Shown one piece after another: positions 26,781 to 35,312 of a stretch of DNA of 40,376 bases. The position numbers and the translations under genes are program-made. The first letter of the stretch is position 1. Each line of letters opens with the position of its first letter. A model generated the notes under the pieces. The model made no database searches. It saw nothing but the letters and a program-made list of their open reading frames with translations, and had not been told where the DNA came from. Origin of the DNA: Deltaproteobacteria bacterium (GTDB taxonomy: Bacteria > Desulfobacterota > Desulfobacteria > Desulfobacterales > JAUWMJ01); contig DAOWEJ010000045.1 of assembly GCA_030638575.1 (NCBI GenBank), positions 1-40,376 of the forward strand, read 5' to 3'.

Positions 26781-28295
26781 ATGAATGAAAAGATTTTGAT
26801 CATCGATGATGAGCCGGATGTTATGACAACCATCGACAAGATATTAACGGAAGAAGGCTATAAGGTCAAAAGTGCGTTGTCAGGAAAGATGGCGATTGAG
26901 ATTTTAAAGGCAGAAAACTTTGATTTGGCGATTACGGATGTACGTATGCCGGGCATGGATGGCCTGGAAGTTATCAGGCAGGCTAAAAAGCTGGATAATT
27001 TTTTGGAGATTATCGTACTGACCGGTTACGGCACTATTGAAAATGCAGTAAAAGCATTAAAAGATGAGGGTGCATTTGACTATCTGACCAAGCCTCTAAA
27101 AGAAATCGATGATCTTCTTGTTACTGTGAAGAAGGCCTTAGAGAAACGCAGATTGCGTTTAAAAAATGAAGAGCTTTTTAACGAATTGGAGAAAGAAGTT
27201 AAAGAACGGAGAAAGATACAAAAGCGGCTACAAAAAAGTAAAACCCTGCTCCAGTCTGTATTTGATGGAATTTCAGAGCCTTTGATACTGCTACACAGGA
27301 ACATGACAATAAAGATAGTAAACAAGGCTGCAAGAAAGTACTACAAGGCATTAGAATTTCAGGATCTTATCGATAAATCATGTTACAGGGAGTTAAAGAA
27401 ATTATCCAAACCATGCGAAGGATGCAAGATTCCTTCTGCGATATCAAGCAGCAATGCAATAACATTCACACGAAAAGGTTTCATGGACCCTGACAGTTTA
27501 GAGCAGGTTGTAACATACCCTCTGGAAAACCATGAGGGCCTCATTATGCGAATAAGAGATATTACCAAAGAGAAGAGAACCGAGGAGCAATTGATTCGCG
27601 CTGACAGGCTCTCTTCCCTGGGACAGCTTTCAGGCGGCATAGCCCATGAGATAAAAAATCCGTTAACCGGAATCAGGCTTTTTGCTGACCTGTTAAGTGA
27701 TAAAGATAAATTTAAGCTTGGGAGTCATGGAGCGGACATACTTAATGAAATCAAGGATAATGTGAATAAGATAGATGGTATAATAAAACGCGTGCTCGAT
27801 TTTGCAAAACCGTCTGACGAATCTTTAAAACAAGTAGATATAAACAGACTAATACAGGAGAACATCAAGCTTTGGTCTGTTAAATTCAGAAAATCGAAAA
27901 TAGAGCTGAAATTATTCTTAACTGAGAACCTATCCCATGTCCAAGGTGATACCGTAAGCCTTCAACAACTTATTAACAATTTGGTAATAAATGCTATAGA
28001 AGCGATGGGCAAGGGAGGTGTACTTGAAATTAAAACCTTTGAAACAAAATCATCTTTTCACAGCGGTCGTGATGTTGTAATCATAGAATTAAAGGACACA
28101 GGTTCCGGTATCCAACAGGAGAATATGAAAGACATTTTTACTCCCTTTTTCACCACCAAAACCAGCGGTACTGGACTGGGTCTTGCCATTTCGCACCAGA
28201 TCATTAAGCGCCATGGAGGGGTAATTTCGCTTAAGAGTCATCCGGGCGAAGGAACGACATTTAAAATAGAACTCCCTTGCTTATCGGAGAAGTAA
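26781..28295 (+). CDS. Hybrid receiver-PAS-histidine kinase
   Basis: 504 residues, cytosolic. An N-terminal receiver with Asp53 (ITDVRMPGMDG) is joined by a coiled coil (about 118-155) to a PAS domain (155-265) holding Cys201, Cys212 and Cys215 (KSCYREL and KPCEGCKIP), a cysteine set that suggests redox or metal sensing. The HisKA domain has His289 in GGIAHEIKNPLTG. The ATPase domain has N-box NLVINAIEAMG and DTGSGI, then PFFTTKTSGTGLGLAIS. It could receive phosphate from another kinase and pass a signal to the neighbouring regulators. It likely belongs to the operon starting at 25484. Confidence 0.93.
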   Translation: MNEKILIIDDEPDVMTTIDKILTEEGYKVKSALSGKMAIEILKAENFDLAITDVRMPGMDGLEVIRQAKKLDNFLEIIVLTGYGTIENAVKALKDEGAFDYLTKPLKEIDDLLVTVKKALEKRRLRLKNEELFNELEKEVKERRKIQKRLQKSKTLLQSVFDGISEPLILLHRNMTIKIVNKAARKYYKALEFQDLIDKSCYRELKKLSKPCEGCKIPSAISSSNAITFTRKGFMDPDSLEQVVTYPLENHEGLIMRIRDITKEKRTEEQLIRADRLSSLGQLSGGIAHEIKNPLTGIRLFADLLSDKDKFKLGSHGADILNEIKDNVNKIDGIIKRVLDFAKPSDESLKQVDINRLIQENIKLWSVKFRKSKIELKLFLTENLSHVQGDTVSLQQLINNLVINAIEAMGKGGVLEIKTFETKSSFHSGRDVVIIELKDTGSGIQQENMKDIFTPFFTTKTSGTGLGLAISHQIIKRHGGVISLKSHPGEGTTFKIELPCLSEK

Positions 28296-28447
28296 AAGGA
28301 AAAACATATAAGCCAAGCTGAAAGCCTGTTGCCATTCCTACCAATTCATCCTTCAAAGATCTCTCAATGATAATATTGTAAATCGACAACTATCTGATTT
28401 TATGTATAAATATAAGTATAATAGCTATCCGTAAGATTTTAAGTGAT

Positions 28448-28455
28448 AATATTCT
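28448..28455. promoter_or_regulatory. Candidate activator site (UAS) for promoter at 28575
   Basis: AATATTCT followed by AACTTTT, the same core and right flank as at 25305, beginning 127 bp before the -24 element. The surrounding 28296-28687 stretch is AT-rich and non-coding. Confidence 0.45.
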
Positions 28456-28574
28456 AACTTTTTTTAAATTAAAATCAATTTTCCTCAAAGCCAATTCCTC
28501 GAAAAGTACTCATAACTAAGTGTAATCATAAAAAATAAAATATCTTCAATGTATTTTTTTGCTAATATTTCTTT

Positions 28575-28590
28575 TGGCATAATTGGTGCT
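28575..28590 (+). promoter_or_regulatory. Sigma54 promoter before the sensor remnant and PAS kinase
   Basis: TGGCATAATTGGTGCT has GG-N10-GC spacing and five of six -24 consensus bases. It lies 98 bp before the ATG of the decayed sensor frame at 28688 and about 510 bp before the intact kinase start. Confidence 0.65.
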
Positions 28591-28687
28591 ATTTGAATAA
28601 AATAAAAAAGTCAAAGAGTCTAAAGATGAAATAAAAGGTATGTAAAGATAAAGGAGAGAGGATAAGAAAAGAAAACAGGTGAAGAGA

Positions 28688-28996
28688 ATGATAGAAAAAT
28701 CGAAGAATAAAAAAACTTTTTTTGGAACATTACTCAGGCTTCTGATATATTTTTAACACTTTCAATGTTGCCTTTAATAATTGTTGGATACACAGCAAAT
28801 AAAAACATGAAGTAAACGGGTTTAGAGGCGGTCAGAAGCGGTGAGGAAATGAGCATAATAAACTTAAACTCAGGAAAACAGGCAGGAAAATTGGCGGTCT
28901 AAGACAATGTCCGGGCTCTCGACAATAAATCAACAGAAGCAATAGAACTCAGAACAATGGAGCTTGCCCAAAGAATTGCCGAAATATGGACAGAGA
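28688..28996 (+). pseudogene. Remnant of a membrane sensor (N-terminal part), frameshifted and interrupted by stops
   Basis: An ATG at 28688 opens a basic N-terminus and membrane start (KTFFGTLLRLLIYF) that stops at a T-run, 28750-28754. Shifting one base continues the helix as TLSMLPLIIVGYTANKNMK. The same frame then reads TGLEAVRSGEEM, DNVRALDNKSTEAIELRTME and LAQRIAE, typical of the segment after the first membrane helix in Cache/HAMP sensors, broken by TAA codons near 28812 and 28900. That frame is also the frame of the intact kinase ATG at 29098, with four more stops in between. I infer a decayed sensor module whose periplasmic part is gone. The original family cannot be named. Confidence 0.7.
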
Positions 28997-29097
28997 CAGG
29001 ATGATCCAGGTAGATTATAAACCTTTTAAGTAATGCCGGAATTTATTTGCTATATGCTGATACTTTGACCATAGATATATTATTTTAAGAATAAACT

Positions 29098-30387
29098 ATG
29101 AGTGATGCCATAAAAAAGCAAGACGAAGAAGAAAGGCGCTCCCTACAGAAATATATTTTTGAACTGGAAGAAATTCAGAAAAGAGCTGAACAACTTTCCC
29201 ATGAACATGAGCAGTTAAAACATACCAAAAACCTTCTCATGGCCATCTTAAGCAGAACAATACATGGTATATGTCTGTTAAGAGACTGCAGGTTCGTATG
29301 GTATAATAAAGCATTTAGCGATATTTTTGGATGTAACCAGGAGGAATTAATCGGAAAAACAACAAGAGCCCTTTTCCCGAGCACTGAGGAATATATAAAG
29401 GCGTGCAAAGTTACTTACAACAAATTACATCCGTCCGAACTGATAGTATATGAATATGAGTATGCACATAAAAAAGGCCACAGGGTCCCATGTCTGGTAA
29501 CAGGGCGTGCACTTGATGAGAATGACTTGTCCAAAGGGCACGTTTTTTCCTTTACAGATTTTACCGAACGAAAGCGTTCCCGGGAAGCACTGAAACAAGC
29601 CTACCAGGGACTTCAAGATACTCAGGTTCAGCTTATACAATCCGGTAAACTTGGCTCAATCGGTGAGTTAGTCTCGGGTGTTGCCCATGAGCTAAACCAG
29701 CCCTTGATGGTGATTCGTGGTAATGCCCAGCTAATAAAACGAAGTATTGGAAAAAGTGATTTGAAGGATGATGAACTTGCGGTTCAGATGGAAGTTATAG
29801 AAAAAAACACCGGTCGTATGATGAAGATAATCAACCACCTGCAAGCCTTTTCATGCCAATCGGGAAAAATATTTTCATCTGTGGGTGTCAACAAAATCAT
29901 CAATGATTCTTTCCTGATGGTGGGCGAACAGTTTCGAATTCTCAAAATAGAAGTTAAAAAGGATTTAAGTGACGATCTTGCTCAAATCATGGGAGATGCC
30001 AATCAACTTGAACAGGTTATTTTGAACCTTTTAGCCAATGCAAAAGATGCAATAATGGAGAACCGGCAAAACTCGGAAGGAAAAGGGCAAAAGGCGGAAT
30101 ATATAGGAAAGCTTCAGATCATTACGAGCGCTAAATTTCCAGTACCCGGTACCGGACAATATTTCGTAGAAATTTTGTTCAGAGATAATGGCTGCGGTAT
30201 TTCTGACCAGAGCCTTGAAAAAATCTTCGATCCTTTCTTTACTACTAAAAAAGTAGGTAAAGGAACCGGATTGGGGCTTTCAATCAGCTATGGCATTATT
30301 AAGGAGCATGGTGGCGAGATCGAAGTGGCTGAGACAGGGCCGGACGGAACGACGTTTAGGGTAAAACTGCCAAGTATTGAAAAATAG
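29098..30387 (+). CDS. PAS-containing histidine kinase
   Basis: 429 residues with no membrane segment. A coiled coil (about 8-45) leads into a PAS domain (45-160: [20 protein letters not shown] to [11 protein letters not shown]). The HisKA domain has His197 in [16 protein letters not shown], and the HATPase domain has [17 protein letters not shown] and GKGTGLGLS. It would autophosphorylate and donate to a receiver, perhaps one of those upstream. The ribosome-binding site is weak. The frame continues upstream into the sensor remnant, so this may be the surviving cytosolic half of a longer membrane kinase. Confidence 0.92.
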   Translation: MSDAIKKQDEEERRSLQKYIFELEEIQKRAEQLSHEHEQLKHTKNLLMAILSRTIHGICLLRDCRFVWYNKAFSDIFGCNQEELIGKTTRALFPSTEEYIKACKVTYNKLHPSELIVYEYEYAHKKGHRVPCLVTGRALDENDLSKGHVFSFTDFTERKRSREALKQAYQGLQDTQVQLIQSGKLGSIGELVSGVAHELNQPLMVIRGNAQLIKRSIGKSDLKDDELAVQMEVIEKNTGRMMKIINHLQAFSCQSGKIFSSVGVNKIINDSFLMVGEQFRILKIEVKKDLSDDLAQIMGDANQLEQVILNLLANAKDAIMENRQNSEGKGQKAEYIGKLQIITSAKFPVPGTGQYFVEILFRDNGCGISDQSLEKIFDPFFTTKKVGKGTGLGLSISYGIIKEHGGEIEVAETGPDGTTFRVKLPSIEK

Positions 30388-30474
30388 AAAAAACAATTTC
30401 AGCCTTAAATCAAAACACTTTTATTAATTCTTGAAATAACACTTCCTTTTCCCTTTTAATAATATAAATTCGAT

Positions 30475-30507
30475 GAGAATATTATTATTTACGATAGTAA
30501 TATTCTC
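30475..30507. promoter_or_regulatory. Dyad of TAATATTCTC sites, candidate UAS for promoter at 30616
   Basis: GAGAATATTA (30475-30484) and TAATATTCTC (30498-30507) are perfect inverted copies 13 bp apart. The right core AATATTCT begins 117 bp before the sigma54 promoter at 30616. It could also fold as a hairpin and help terminate the upstream kinase gene, but no T-run follows. The 30388-30688 gap holds no gene. Confidence 0.5.
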
Positions 30508-30615
30508 ACACCCCATCAATGATACTTCTTTTTGTTCGCCAATCATCTTTTGTCCAAACTACATAACTGTCTAATATCAATCAATTCTAAAATTTTATTT
30601 TTTTTGTATTACTTA

Positions 30616-30631
30616 TGGCACGTCTTATGCT
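30616..30631 (+). promoter_or_regulatory. Sigma54 promoter of the receiver-kinase gene
   Basis: TGGCACGTCTTATGCT matches the sigma54 consensus TGGCACG-N4-TTGCT at nearly every position, with GG-N10-GC spacing. It lies 58 bp before the ATG at 30689. Confidence 0.8.
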
Positions 30632-30688
30632 TTACAGGAAGATTAAGAGATTCAATAGAATATAAAGAGTGTTAACAGGAGGAGCAAA

Positions 30689-31840
30689 ATGGAACGTATC
30701 CTGGTAGTCGAAGATGAGGCTTCCATTCGTAAGGTACTGAAGATGGGTCTTGCTTCTAATGATTATAAAGTTGATGTAGCTGCTAACGGTAATGGCGGCA
30801 TCCTGAAAAGCAGTATGAAAGAATATGACGTTTTAATCTCAGATCTCTGTTTGCCTGATATGGATGGCCTTGAGGTGATTAAAAAAGTGAAGCAAAACTC
30901 CCCTGAAATTATTTCCATTATTATCACGGGAAATATAAGCATTGAAAGTTCTATAGAAGCCATCCACCTTGAAGTAAGCGACTATCTGGAAAAGCCCCTC
31001 ACCATGGAGTCGGTAAAAAATTCTATCAAAAAGGGAATTAAAAAGCGGAGCCAGAAACGGAAAACGATGCGTAAGAAGTTAAACCATATGCTTAAGATAT
31101 ACATGGAGGAAAATGAAGGCAATATAAAGAACGGGTCAACGACTCAAGATGCCGGGTCAAATCATCTGTGCGATAAAATCCCCATGATTGTTCATCAAAT
31201 TAACAATCCACTTATGGCAATCAGCGGGAGTGCACAACTGGCCCTTTGTGATCTGAATAATGATAATCTGGTAAAAATATATTTAACCCATATAATAGAA
31301 GCATCTGAAAAAATAGAGATAGTCAATAAAGAAATGATGAAACTCGGCCGACCGGCTGATAATGATGAAACAGTTGAACTCAACATCAAATCCTTTTTAG
31401 AAGAGGGACTATTAATGTTTAAAGATTTGTTGTTGGTGAAGGGGATTCAAGTAGAGACGGATTTGCAGAACTCAGGTTTACTCGTTAAAGGGGATCGATT
31501 TAAAATGGATCAGATATTTAAGAATCTGATTTTAAACGCCATCGATTCAATGGACGGCAGGCCGGAAAAGCTTTTAAAAGTGTATACAACGTTCGATAAG
31601 GATCCATTTACGATATTCATACATATCAAAGACAAGGGATGCGGAATTTCGGAAGAAGCAATGGATAAAATCTTTGATAAATATTTTTCAGACAAAGAAC
31701 ACGGAACAGGTCTTGGCCTCCCTGTTGCTAAAAGTTTTGTGGAAGAATTCAAAGGGACAATTAATGTTGAAAGCGTGGTGGGAGAAGGGACCAACTTTAT
31801 AGTAAGCTTTCCGATTTCGAATGAGGTTGCGAGGATTTAA
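30689..31840 (+). CDS. Receiver-histidine kinase hybrid (receiver N-terminal)
   Basis: 383 residues. The receiver (1-120) has Glu8/Asp9, Asp52 in LISDLCLPDMDG and Lys102 in LEKPL. After a basic linker the kinase core follows: His169 in MIVHQINNPLMAISG, N-box NLILNAIDSMDG, DKGCGIS and EHGTGLGLPVA. There is no sensor domain, so input probably comes through its receiver, making it a phosphorelay middle component. GGAGG precedes the ATG. It is preceded by the best sigma54 promoter in the window. Confidence 0.92.
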   Translation: MERILVVEDEASIRKVLKMGLASNDYKVDVAANGNGGILKSSMKEYDVLISDLCLPDMDGLEVIKKVKQNSPEIISIIITGNISIESSIEAIHLEVSDYLEKPLTMESVKNSIKKGIKKRSQKRKTMRKKLNHMLKIYMEENEGNIKNGSTTQDAGSNHLCDKIPMIVHQINNPLMAISGSAQLALCDLNNDNLVKIYLTHIIEASEKIEIVNKEMMKLGRPADNDETVELNIKSFLEEGLLMFKDLLLVKGIQVETDLQNSGLLVKGDRFKMDQIFKNLILNAIDSMDGRPEKLLKVYTTFDKDPFTIFIHIKDKGCGISEEAMDKIFDKYFSDKEHGTGLGLPVAKSFVEEFKGTINVESVVGEGTNFIVSFPISNEVARI

Positions 31841-31993
31841 TGAGAATAAGTAAAATCATCAGCCCTATGATTAACAGGACAGTGATGGAAATTGTCAGAT
31901 CATATAAAATGGAGCTTTTAAGCGGGCCGGTGGGAACGTAATATAAATATTCTCAACAACGTTGAGATGTTGGGGAGTGCATGAGGAGACATT

Positions 31994-32239
31994 ATGGCTG
32001 CTGCTAAAAGATATTTTAACCATGTAATCGACCGTGAGAAATTAACAGAAAGAGAACTTGCTTTACTTTGGGTGCTGATCATACACGACTTTTGTGAAGT
32101 TCGACTGAAAAAGATGCAAGGAAGTGAAACAGCCCTTATTTTATGGCTGGCGGAAAATGTCATGAATAAACTGTCAGATACGTCTGCAAAAAGGCTGTTA
32201 TTTGAAAAAATAGAAGAGCATAAAGCCGGACTTGCTTAA
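31994..32239 (+). CDS. Small hypothetical protein at the end of the signalling island
   Basis: 81 residues, predicted largely helical, with no membrane segment, signal or recognised motif. GAGGAG stands five bases before the ATG, which supports translation. It follows the receiver-kinase gene by 153 bp, a gap containing AAATATTCTC (31946-31954) and a TCTCAAC-AAC-GTTGAGA hairpin. A strong hairpin lies after its stop. I do not recognise the family. A role tied to the kinases is possible from position only. Confidence 0.55.
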   Translation: MAAAKRYFNHVIDREKLTERELALLWVLIIHDFCEVRLKKMQGSETALILWLAENVMNKLSDTSAKRLLFEKIEEHKAGLA

Positions 32240-32257
32240 ACCCTCGCTCGTTTTCTA

Positions 32258-32287
32258 AAACCCTCTCTTTCCCGGGAAAGAGGGTTT
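32258..32287. terminator. Bidirectional terminator hairpin between convergent genes
   Basis: AAACCCTCTCTTTCCC and GGGAAAGAGGGTTT form a GC-rich stem with a two-base bulge. It sits between the plus-strand 81-residue gene and the minus-strand four-cysteine gene. Confidence 0.7.
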
Positions 32288-32305
32288 GGGTGAGTGGTAA
32301 AAATT

Positions 32306-32503
32306 TTACTGAAATTTTAAAAAAACACTATCCGAAGAGGCCAGATCCTCTAGAAACTCCATGAGGTTGTTTTGATTGCTTTCTATGGCGCAGCGTATAT
32401 TCAAAGCGCAAAACTTTTTGCAGATCGTATCTTTAATATTGAATTCGCCGAAACAGCCTACATGATCATCAAGAGAGATTCCATCTTTTAACTCATTTTT
32501 CAT
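32306..32503 (-). CDS. Small four-cysteine protein coupled to the inositol monophosphatase family gene
   Basis: 65 residues. The start codon overlaps the upstream gene's stop as ATGA, which argues for translational coupling and a real gene. The core CFGEFNIKDTICKKFCALNI plus RCAIE contains Cys17, Cys28, Cys32 and Cys38, a spacing that could bind zinc or an iron-sulfur cluster. I have the impression that this CFGxFxxxDxxCxxxCAL pattern recurs in short Desulfobacterota proteins, but I know no assigned function. The tail is acidic. Confidence 0.65.
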   Translation of the reverse strand: MKNELKDGISLDDHVGCFGEFNIKDTICKKFCALNIRCAIESNQNNLMEFLEDLASSDSVFLKFQ

Positions 32504-33288
32504 TTTCTACCTTTTAGCTCAAGTAAAGAGATCATTTCTTTATGTATTTTGCCGTTTGTTGCAAGGATTTCCTTTTCGTAAATATTAAACGGCCGGTTTG
32601 AAAAATCGGTGATGACCGCTCCTGCTTCCTTTGCAATCAGCACACCGGCGGCTGTATCCCAGGGCTTTAAATTCTGTTCCCAGAACCCGTCAAACCGCCC
32701 ACAGGCTACAAAACAAAGGTCCAGAGCAGCAGAACCGAGCCGCCTGACACCTTGTGATGCTTTAAGGCAACTGGCAAACCGGGCCATTAGGGCTTTGAAG
32801 ATCTCCTTGTGATTATAAGGAAAACCGGTTACCAGCAGGCTTTCAGAGATTTTTTCAACGCCTGAGACTTTTATTGGCTTGCCATTTAATGTTGCCCCTT
32901 TTCCTTTTACAGCAGTAAAAAGCTCCCCTGAGACAGGGTTCAAAACAACACCGACTGCGATATCATCGTTTAGTGCAAAAGCGATTGAAATAGTAAACAG
33001 ACCGAGATGATGAGTAAAATTTGTTGTACCGTCAAGGGGGTCGATGATCCATTTATTTTCCGTGCTCCTATCATTTAGGCCGCTTTCTTCCGCCAGGATA
33101 GAATGATCGGAAAACCTTGTTCGGATTGTCTCAATTATTATTTTTTCAGATCCGGTGTCTGCTTCGGTTACAAGATCTATGGCACCTTTTTTATTTATTT
33201 TAGTTGTCCGGCCGTAATAAGGTCTAATCGCCCGGGCGCCTTTATATGCAGCAGCAACGGCTACTCTTTTTATAGGTTCAAGATTCAT
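32500..33288 (-). CDS. suhB: Inositol monophosphatase family protein
   Basis: 262 residues. It has the Mg-binding motifs of the family: EESG near residue 65, the central DPLDGTTNFTHH near 81-92, and PWDTAAGVLIAKEAGAVITDF near 210. Members hydrolyse inositol-1-phosphate or other sugar phosphates, and SuhB of E. coli also acts in rRNA antitermination; which role applies here is unknown. It is followed by the coupled four-cysteine gene. The upstream gap is a word-repeat locus. Confidence 0.92.
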   Translation of the reverse strand: MNLEPIKRVAVAAAYKGARAIRPYYGRTTKINKKGAIDLVTEADTGSEKIIIETIRTRFSDHSILAEESGLNDRSTENKWIIDPLDGTTNFTHHLGLFTISIAFALNDDIAVGVVLNPVSGELFTAVKGKGATLNGKPIKVSGVEKISESLLVTGFPYNHKEIFKALMARFASCLKASQGVRRLGSAALDLCFVACGRFDGFWEQNLKPWDTAAGVLIAKEAGAVITDFSNRPFNIYEKEILATNGKIHKEMISLLELKGRK

Positions 33289-33406
33289 AAATGATGAACT
33301 TTTATATATATTTTCAGGAAGATGTCAATCTATTTATTCTATCAAATAAAACCTGGTTCTATGGGCCAGGTCAGAGATAAACGGCTATGCCGAATTGATT
33401 AACCCA

Positions 33407-33617
33407 TGTTACGAGTTACGGGTTGCGAGTTACGAGTGATGAAATGAATTCTATCTCAATTTAATATTGAATTTACACGGATAAATTTCAATTTTTTGCT
33501 TGATAATGATCGTTCAAAAATATGGTATAAAATAATCAACGATATTTAATGTAAGAAACAACAAAACGCTGTTTGTAATCCGTAACCCGCAACTCGCAAC
33601 TCGCAACTTGCAACGTG
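33407..33617. repeat. Word-repeat inverted repeat (TTACGAGTTACGGGTTGCGAG)
   Basis: Left arm 33407-33438 and right arm 33575-33617 (CCGTAACCCGCAACTCGCAAC and more) are complementary runs of ten-base words, the same family as 11082-11173. About 135 bp of AT-rich sequence lie between. It fills the suhB-hflX gap (33289-33650), where I see no gene. Confidence 0.75.
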
Positions 33618-33650
33618 TGGCCTTTACGATGGAACCCCTTACAAGGGTAA

Positions 33651-35300
33651 TCAAGGTCGAGCCCTTTGGACTCGGATATTTAATTGCTCTATTTTTTTTT
33701 CCATTTCTTCAATAAGGGGCATCAATGTTGTTTTGGTGTTGGCTGAGATAGCCGTTCCGCCAAGGACTTTTGTAAGCTTGCGAACAGTTGCCCGGCTAAC
33801 AAGATCCTGTTTGTTAAGAACACGGATGGAAGCTATATTGCTTAAATTAAGATCATAAAGGATTTTTTCGACAGATTCGATCTGCTCTTTAAACCTGGGA
33901 TTGCTGATATCAATTACATTGAGCAAAAGGTCGGCACTTTCAAGCTCCTCAAAGGTTGCACGAAAAGCAACCATAAGGTCTTTAGGCAGGTCTTTTATGA
34001 AACCGACTGTATCGGTGATTATAACTTCCATGTCTCTCGGAAATTTAAGGCGCCTGCTTGATGGATCTAAAGTGGCAAACAGGCGCTTTTCAGCCATAAC
34101 GTTGCTTTTGGTGAGAGTGTTTAAAAGCGTGGATTTACCGGCATTTGTATATCCTATTATCGAAACAACAGGAAGCTGTCTTTTACTTCTCTTTGCTTTT
34201 TGCTGCCTGCGTTGTTTCATAACAAGGACAAGGGATTTTTCCAGCCCTGTAATACGGTCACGAACACGTCGGCGGTTTATTTCAAGCTTGGTTTCACCTG
34301 GCCCCCGTCCCCCTATGCCGCCTGTTAACCTTGACATGGCGGTATTTTTCGTAATGAGGCGGGGGAGCAGATATTTTAGCTGTGCAAGTTCAACCTGAAG
34401 TCTACCTTCCCTTGTTTGTGCGCGCTGGGCAAAAATATCTAAGATCAACTGGGTTCTGTCAATAACCTTAATATCTATCCGGTCTGTAATTGAACGTATT
34501 TGAGAAGGGTTTAGTTCCTGGTCAAATATAACGAGTGTTGCTCCCTTTGTAAGTGCAAGGAGGGTAAGTTCTTCAAGTTTTCCGCGTCCCATTAGGAATT
34601 TAGAGTCAACCTTTTTCCGTTGCTGCAGGATGGTTCCTGCTACATCTATGCCGCCCGAAAGGGCAAGATCTTCAAGCTCAGAGAGCGAATCTTTTGCTAC
34701 AGCCGTAGAATTGGTAGTTACACTGATAAGAAGAGCCCTTTCTTTACCGCTTGATTTATATAAAGACCTGATGTGGGCAAGTTCATCCTCAAGAGCTTTG
34801 ATCAGATCAAGACATCCGATATCAAGTTGATTAGGATTTAAAGCTCCTAGTACCTGGTACGGCATATCAGCAGCAGGTTCAGGCATGATATGACTTATGT
34901 GTACCTGATGGGGCCGGCCGTCTTCCGTCATGGAAATTGCAGCCATGATATCAAGCCTTAAAAGGGCAAGGTCGGTTAGATCGTCTTTGGTCAAAGGCTC
35001 ATTATTAAGATGTGTATGTATGCACCTGAGTCCTTTAAGACGGCCCGGTGCGGCGCGGTATTCTCTAATTTCAGGAATAGTAATCCCTTTATAGTCTCCG
35101 ACAATTATGCTGGCTATTTTCCCCACACGGTTTATAAGAAGGCCTATCTGACGACGTATTTCATGGGAAAGTCTGCTTATATCACGAGCAAGTTCAAAGG
35201 TGATGACAAATTCAGGGGGGATGCGGCGACGGTATAAGTTTTCAAGCCTGCGGATCTGATTTGCCTTTAGCCCGCTTGTATTTCCGAAAAGCTTTTTCAT
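33651..35300 (-). CDS. hflX: GTPase HflX (long form)
   Basis: 549 residues, about 120 longer than E. coli HflX because of an N-terminal extension that resembles the long form of Desulfobacterota and clostridia. The HflX domain has GTILQQRKKVDSKFLMGRGK near 230-250, then the glycine-rich GGIGGRGPGETKLE. The G domain has G1 GYTNAGKST (about 382-390), G3 DTVGFIKDLP and G4 NKQD. HflX binds the ribosome and splits stalled 70S particles after stress. It starts 12 bp after the dnaB stop, so the two are probably co-transcribed. Confidence 0.95.
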   Translation of the reverse strand: MKKLFGNTSGLKANQIRRLENLYRRRIPPEFVITFELARDISRLSHEIRRQIGLLINRVGKIASIIVGDYKGITIPEIREYRAAPGRLKGLRCIHTHLNNEPLTKDDLTDLALLRLDIMAAISMTEDGRPHQVHISHIMPEPAADMPYQVLGALNPNQLDIGCLDLIKALEDELAHIRSLYKSSGKERALLISVTTNSTAVAKDSLSELEDLALSGGIDVAGTILQQRKKVDSKFLMGRGKLEELTLLALTKGATLVIFDQELNPSQIRSITDRIDIKVIDRTQLILDIFAQRAQTREGRLQVELAQLKYLLPRLITKNTAMSRLTGGIGGRGPGETKLEINRRRVRDRITGLEKSLVLVMKQRRQQKAKRSKRQLPVVSIIGYTNAGKSTLLNTLTKSNVMAEKRLFATLDPSSRRLKFPRDMEVIITDTVGFIKDLPKDLMVAFRATFEELESADLLLNVIDISNPRFKEQIESVEKILYDLNLSNIASIRVLNKQDLVSRATVRKLTKVLGGTAISANTKTTLMPLIEEMEKKIEQLNIRVQRARP

Positions 35301-35312
35301 CCAGTTAACCCT

